Positions 60,468-64,000 of a DNA stretch of 64,000 nucleotides are shown here, piece by piece; the stretch's first letter is position 1; each line of letters starts with the position of its first letter. This DNA comes from Vibrio sp. Y2-5 (GTDB taxonomy: Bacteria > Pseudomonadota > Gammaproteobacteria > Enterobacterales > Vibrionaceae). The stretch spans positions 620,001 to 684,000 of the forward strand of contig NZ_JACVEG010000002.1 of the NCBI RefSeq assembly GCF_014596725.1. Direction: 5' to 3'. Made by a program: the position numbers and the translations under genes. The notes under the pieces were generated by a model. That model made no database searches and was not told the origin of the DNA. It saw nothing but the letters and a program-made list of their open reading frames with translations.

Positions 60468-62840
60468 ATGGCTTTATTAAAAACGACGGTCACCCTCACC
60501 GGTGCACTGGCTCCGTGCTTAGTTGCCGCCGCAGGAGCACCTGACAGAACACAGCTTCCAATTCCTGATATTAAGCCAAAAACTTACACAGAATTAGATG
60601 TCAGGGATGTACAACGTCCAGAACCAACATCACGTGTAAAAGCGCCAGAGGGCGCGCCCAATGTCTTGGTTATCTTGTTAGATGATGTTGGCTTTAGCCA
60701 ATCATCACTGTTTGGTGGGGCTATTGAAATGCCAACGCTTAATGCTTTGGCTAAACAAGGTTTGATGTATAACCAATTTCACACCACTGGTGTTAGCTCT
60801 GCAACTCGTACCGCTTTACTGACAGGGCGCAATCATCACCAAAACAATATGGGTTCGATTGCTGAAACTGGAACGGCATTTCCAGGCAATACTGGTGTAA
60901 GGCCTAACTACATTGCGGCTTTACCAAAGATCCTAAAATACAATGGTTATAGTACGGCAATGTTTGGTAAGAACCATGAGATCCCACCTTGGGAAACAGG
61001 CCCTGCGGGTGACCAAACCCTATGGCCAAAACAAGTTGGCTTCGATAAGTTTTATGGTTTCTTTGGCGGTGAAACTGATCAATTCCAACCGGTCTTGATT
61101 GATGGCAATACACGCATTAAAACGCCACGTAAAGAAAACTACCACTTTACTGCCGATATGACCGATAAGACCATTGAGTGGTTAAACTTGGAACACAGTT
61201 ACAACTCAGATAAACCTTTCTTTGCTTATTACGCTCCTGGAGCGATGCATGCACCGCATCAGGCTCCACGAGAGTGGATTGATAAGTTTAAAGGTAAGTT
61301 TTCTATGGGCTGGGATAAGTTAAGACAAGAGACCTTCGAGCGTCAGAAAGCCAATGGGATTATTCCGAAAGACACAGTACTACCACCAATGCCTGACTTC
61401 GTTCCGCGTTGGGATTCACTGACTAAAGATGAAAAGCGTGTGTTTGAACGTCAAATGGAGGTTTTTGCTGGGTTTTTAGCTCACACGGATTATGAGGTTG
61501 GGCGAGTCATTGATACGCTTAAGAAAAATGGTGAGTTCGACAACACGCTTATTTTCTACATCGTAGGAGATAATGGAGCGAGTGCGGAAGGGAATAGGAA
61601 CGGTAGTTTGAACTCACTTGCTTTTTATAACGGCATTGAAGAAGACCCTTCTTATGCACTTAAGAACATTGATAAACTCGGTGGACCAGATAGCTTTGGC
61701 CATTATGCTTCAGGTTGGGCTGTCGCGGGTGATTCCCCATTTGTTTGGACGAAAGGTATGGCGTCGGACTATGGCGGTACACGAAATGGGATGGTTGTAA
61801 GTTGGCCTAATGGCATTAAAAAGAATGGTCAAACCATTCGTAGCCAATGGTCTCATGTTGTCGATGTCGCACCAACAGTATTAGAAGCAGCTAAGCTTCC
61901 AGAACCAAAGGAAGTCGAAGGTGTTAAACAAATACCAATGGTGGGTGCGAGTTTTGCTCAGACATTTACTGATCCAAAAGCAGAAACTAAGCATAAAATC
62001 CAATATTTTGAGCTTGCAGGTAACCGTGCAATTTACAAAGATGGTTGGTTAGCGAGGGTGACACATTGGGCATTAACAGAAACATCAGCGAAGTTCACAA
62101 CCTTGCAAAAGGATGAGTGGGAGTTGTTTGATACCACTAAAGACTGGTCGCTATCTAAAGATTTAGCGAAAGAGCAGCCTAAAAAATTGGAAGAGATGAA
62201 GAAACTCTTCGATAAAGAAGCAGAAGAGAATCATGTGTACCCAATTGATGATCGAACTCTCGAGCGTATGAACGCCGAAGTTGCTGGCCGCCCAGATGCG
62301 ATGTTTGGTAAGAAAAGCCTAACTTTGTACGAAGGTGCTAAAGGTATACCTGAAAACTCTTTCTTGAATATCAAAAATAAATCGTTTGATTTAGTAGCGA
62401 ACGTTTCTACAGATGACGTAAAAAGCACCAATGGTGTTATTATCGCTCAAGGTGGTAATTTTGCTGGTTGGACTTTGTATGTAAAAAATGGTGTTCCAGT
62501 ATTTGAATACAACTGGTTAGCGTATGAATACACCAAAGTGACCGGCGATAAGTTGAAGAAAGGTGACAATGAGATCAAAGTGGAGTTCCGCTATGATGAA
62601 GATGGTGTTGGCGGTAAAGGCAACGCTGCTGGTCAAGGTAAAGGCGGCAACGTTTATATCTACGTGAATGGTAAGCTAGCGGAGAAAAAACTCATCCCGA
62701 ATACCATCTCTCGTTTATTCTCACTCGATGACGGTGTTGGTATTGGTGAAGATGAAGGTGGCGCAGTTAGTAAAGACTACCAAGCTCCATTTGATTTCAA
62801 CCAAAAAATAGAAAAAGTAACGACTTCTATTGTTGAATAA
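60468..62840 (+). CDS. Exported arylsulfatase, Ser-type with S-x-A-x-R motif
   Basis: A 790-residue sulfatase similar in layout to the 20429-22813 protein. A signal peptide (LLKTTVTLTGALAPCLVAAA) starts it. The activation motif S110-S-A-T-R114 in TTGVSSATRTALLTGR has Ala where the usual motif has Pro. Metal-site motifs are VLVILLDDVGFSQ and IFYIVGDNGAS; MHAPHQAPREW also matches its paralogue. The C-terminal beta domain (about 625-790) contains a Gly-rich insert (GVGGKGNAAGQGKGGNVYIY). It hydrolyses sulfate esters in the periplasm. Paired with the maturase gene 15 bases upstream. Confidence 0.92.
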   Translation: MALLKTTVTLTGALAPCLVAAAGAPDRTQLPIPDIKPKTYTELDVRDVQRPEPTSRVKAPEGAPNVLVILLDDVGFSQSSLFGGAIEMPTLNALAKQGLMYNQFHTTGVSSATRTALLTGRNHHQNNMGSIAETGTAFPGNTGVRPNYIAALPKILKYNGYSTAMFGKNHEIPPWETGPAGDQTLWPKQVGFDKFYGFFGGETDQFQPVLIDGNTRIKTPRKENYHFTADMTDKTIEWLNLEHSYNSDKPFFAYYAPGAMHAPHQAPREWIDKFKGKFSMGWDKLRQETFERQKANGIIPKDTVLPPMPDFVPRWDSLTKDEKRVFERQMEVFAGFLAHTDYEVGRVIDTLKKNGEFDNTLIFYIVGDNGASAEGNRNGSLNSLAFYNGIEEDPSYALKNIDKLGGPDSFGHYASGWAVAGDSPFVWTKGMASDYGGTRNGMVVSWPNGIKKNGQTIRSQWSHVVDVAPTVLEAAKLPEPKEVEGVKQIPMVGASFAQTFTDPKAETKHKIQYFELAGNRAIYKDGWLARVTHWALTETSAKFTTLQKDEWELFDTTKDWSLSKDLAKEQPKKLEEMKKLFDKEAEENHVYPIDDRTLERMNAEVAGRPDAMFGKKSLTLYEGAKGIPENSFLNIKNKSFDLVANVSTDDVKSTNGVIIAQGGNFAGWTLYVKNGVPVFEYNWLAYEYTKVTGDKLKKGDNEIKVEFRYDEDGVGGKGNAAGQGKGGNVYIYVNGKLAEKKLIPNTISRLFSLDDGVGIGEDEGGAVSKDYQAPFDFNQKIEKVTTSIVE

Positions 62841-62891
62841 TGCGGCGTTGAGAGGCACTTTCAATGATTAATTTAGGTTAGTGTAATTCAT

Positions 62892-62921
62892 AAAGCCATA
62901 TCTTAGATATGGCTTTTTTTC
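62892..62921 (+). terminator. Terminator of the maturase-sulfatase operon
   Basis: AGCCATATC-TTA-GATATGGCT, a 9-bp perfect stem extended by AA/TT pairs, followed by seven or more Ts, 51 bases after the stop. Confidence 0.92.
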
Positions 62922-63024
62922 TCGTTGGAATTCAATTGTAGCGGTTGATTGAATGCGGTCACCTACTTGTCATGTACTCGCTTAGATAGTTGCTACGTCA
63001 ATTATTAAGTAATGGGGAAAATAA

Positions 63025-63594
63025 ATGTTTAGCTTACTGCTTGGTTTAGTTTTGTTTCTTGGTATTCACTCGATTTCAATCATCGCGCCGCTATATCGAG
63101 AGAAGTTAGTATCGAAAAATGAGAAAGTGTACAAGGCTGCTTATTCTTTGCTGTCTTTTCTTGGTATCTATCTTATTGTCATAGGTTTCGGTTCATTAAG
63201 GGCGAATCCGAGCGTTATTTATGTTGGAGACCAATCATTAAGGCCGCTAGTTTATCTTTTTATGCTAGTTGGATTTGTCCTCTTTCTTGCTCCCTATTTT
63301 CCTGGAAAAATTAAAGCAACCACGAAAAATCCACAGTTATTATCGGTGGTTTTTTGGGCATTTTCCCATTTGTTAATTACCGTCAGCGTAGCCGATATGC
63401 TGTTGTTTGGTTCTTTTTTAGTGTGGGCCACCGTTGATCTGATTTCGATGAGGAAACGCCAGCCGAGAGTCGTTTCGCCTTTGAAGGCATCTTGGGTAAA
63501 TGACGTGGCGGTAATAGTGCTTGGAACGGTTGTTTATGCCATCTTTGCTATGTTTTTACATGGTTACTTATTCGGTGTTCCCTTAATGAGTTAA
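63025..63594 (+). CDS. NnrU-family inner-membrane protein
   Basis: A 189-residue membrane protein with five or six hydrophobic segments. The start MFSLLLGLVLFLGIHSISII and the FWAFSHLLITVSVADMLLFG region (about 112-131) match NnrU proteins, small relatives of nitrite/NO-linked and isoprenylcysteine-methyltransferase-like membrane proteins. Role in denitrification is named in Rhodobacter, but most homologues are uncharacterised. It follows the sulfatase terminator and has a GGGGAAAAT ribosome site, so it is a separate unit. Confidence 0.85.
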   Translation: MFSLLLGLVLFLGIHSISIIAPLYREKLVSKNEKVYKAAYSLLSFLGIYLIVIGFGSLRANPSVIYVGDQSLRPLVYLFMLVGFVLFLAPYFPGKIKATTKNPQLLSVVFWAFSHLLITVSVADMLLFGSFLVWATVDLISMRKRQPRVVSPLKASWVNDVAVIVLGTVVYAIFAMFLHGYLFGVPLMS

Positions 63595-63672
63595 TCGTAT
63601 CTACCCACCTTTGGGTCAGTGCATTTTAGGTCGATTCACATTTGCATCTTTATCAGTTAGAGCAAGTGGCTA

Positions 63673-63855
63673 TCAGAGGTTTCTATTTCGTACATACTGT
63701 TTTGGTGTCATGTGCGCAATTTGCTTGCGCACGGTTTGCGTTGTGTCAGTTTCTACGGAAACCGACCAGATTGCCTGAACATAGCCAGCTAACATCCTTT
63801 GTGGTTTGAAAATCTCAAATTCTAAATTCAAACGGATTATCCTTCTTAACCTCAA
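63673..63855 (-). pseudogene. AraC-family regulator, internally deleted remnant
   Basis: A 60-codon leftward frame joins the start of an AraC-type N-terminal domain (EIFKPQRMLAGYVQAIW) to what looks like the end of an AraC HTH domain (MTPKQYVRNRN), with about 200 residues missing between them. No DNA-binding helices remain. It is probably a deletion remnant of a regulator once divergent from a neighbouring gene. Confidence 0.45.
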
Positions 63856-64000
63856 CTTAAATAAGAAAGTTGTATAGATTCGCTTTCATAGTCTTAAGTT
63901 GAGGTGCAAGCAGGCTCAAATTATGGTTATGGTGTTACGAAACCTAGCGACAATGCACTTGTTAGAGCCGAATAAAATCTCATACCAAGTGATAAAGGCT

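Overview
The window reads as chromosomal DNA of a marine gammaproteobacterium, most likely a Vibrio. This is inferred from overall gene content and the moderately AT-rich base composition: an NADH:acrylate-reductase-like flavoprotein with its own ApbE, an arginine succinyltransferase cluster with an ArgR/AruR-like AraC regulator, and many LysR and GGDEF genes. No rRNA, tRNA, CRISPR array or intact insertion sequence was found. It looks like accessory or secondary-chromosome territory, made of small independent metabolic modules.

Layout: 1-1.9 kb holds leftward genes for a kinase-like protein (cut by the window edge), an ABM-fold protein, a VOC protein and a WYL regulator. 2.2-6.3 kb holds an OYE/FMN-bind/FAD reductase and its flavin transferase. 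6.5-8.5 kb holds mesX-mesD, a folate-independent methionine synthase pair. 8.8-9.4 kb holds a shrunken FtsZ-like protein without a GTP-binding loop. 9.7-12 kb holds an unknown membrane protein overlapping a secreted PEGA-domain protein. 12-20.3 kb holds an exonuclease, poxB, a Nudix hydrolase, a sugar-efflux-type MFS carrier, NIPSNAP and DUF1330 proteins, a LysR regulator and a decayed IS5-type transposase. 20.4-24.1 kb holds an exported sulfatase with its radical SAM maturase. 24.7-30.6 kb holds an arginine succinyltransferase cluster (two AstA subunits, astB, astE) and its regulator. 31-35 kb holds two head-to-head diguanylate cyclases. 36-39.9 kb holds a LysR regulator, an alkylsulfatase-like protein and an alpha/beta hydrolase. 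40.9-45 kb holds a Gabija-like antiphage pair. 45.6-52.8 kb holds a PTS/cytoplasmic sulfatase operon with its own RpiR regulator, two DUF202 membrane proteins and a maturase. 53-56.3 kb holds a type-2 isoleucyl-tRNA synthetase with an attenuator leader. 56.7-63.6 kb holds an oxidoreductase, a third LysR/maturase/sulfatase module and an NnrU-like membrane protein.

The common theme of 20-63 kb is sulfate-ester use. There are three formylglycine sulfatases (two exported Ser-type, one cytoplasmic Cys-type), each next to its own anaerobic sulfatase-maturating enzyme, plus a metallo-beta-lactamase-fold alkylsulfatase homologue. In the PTS operon a sugar would be phosphorylated during import and desulfated in the cytoplasm. 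Near-identical 14-bp palindromes before the PTS gene and before rpiR suggest operon-specific control.

The strongest candidate for an undescribed system is the leader of the second IleRS gene. A 20-codon leader peptide contains five consecutive Ile codons. A GGUGGG segment lies where a ribosome finishing the peptide would cover it, and it can pair with the 5' arm of a Rho-independent terminator just before ileS2. A further segment can pair either with the terminator or with the ileS2 Shine-Dalgarno. This would switch on the resistant synthetase when charged tRNA-Ile runs low, for example under mupirocin-like inhibition. Second is the 206-residue FtsZ-like protein, which keeps the FtsZ N-terminal signature and the NxDxxD loop but has lost the glycine-rich GTP-binding motif.
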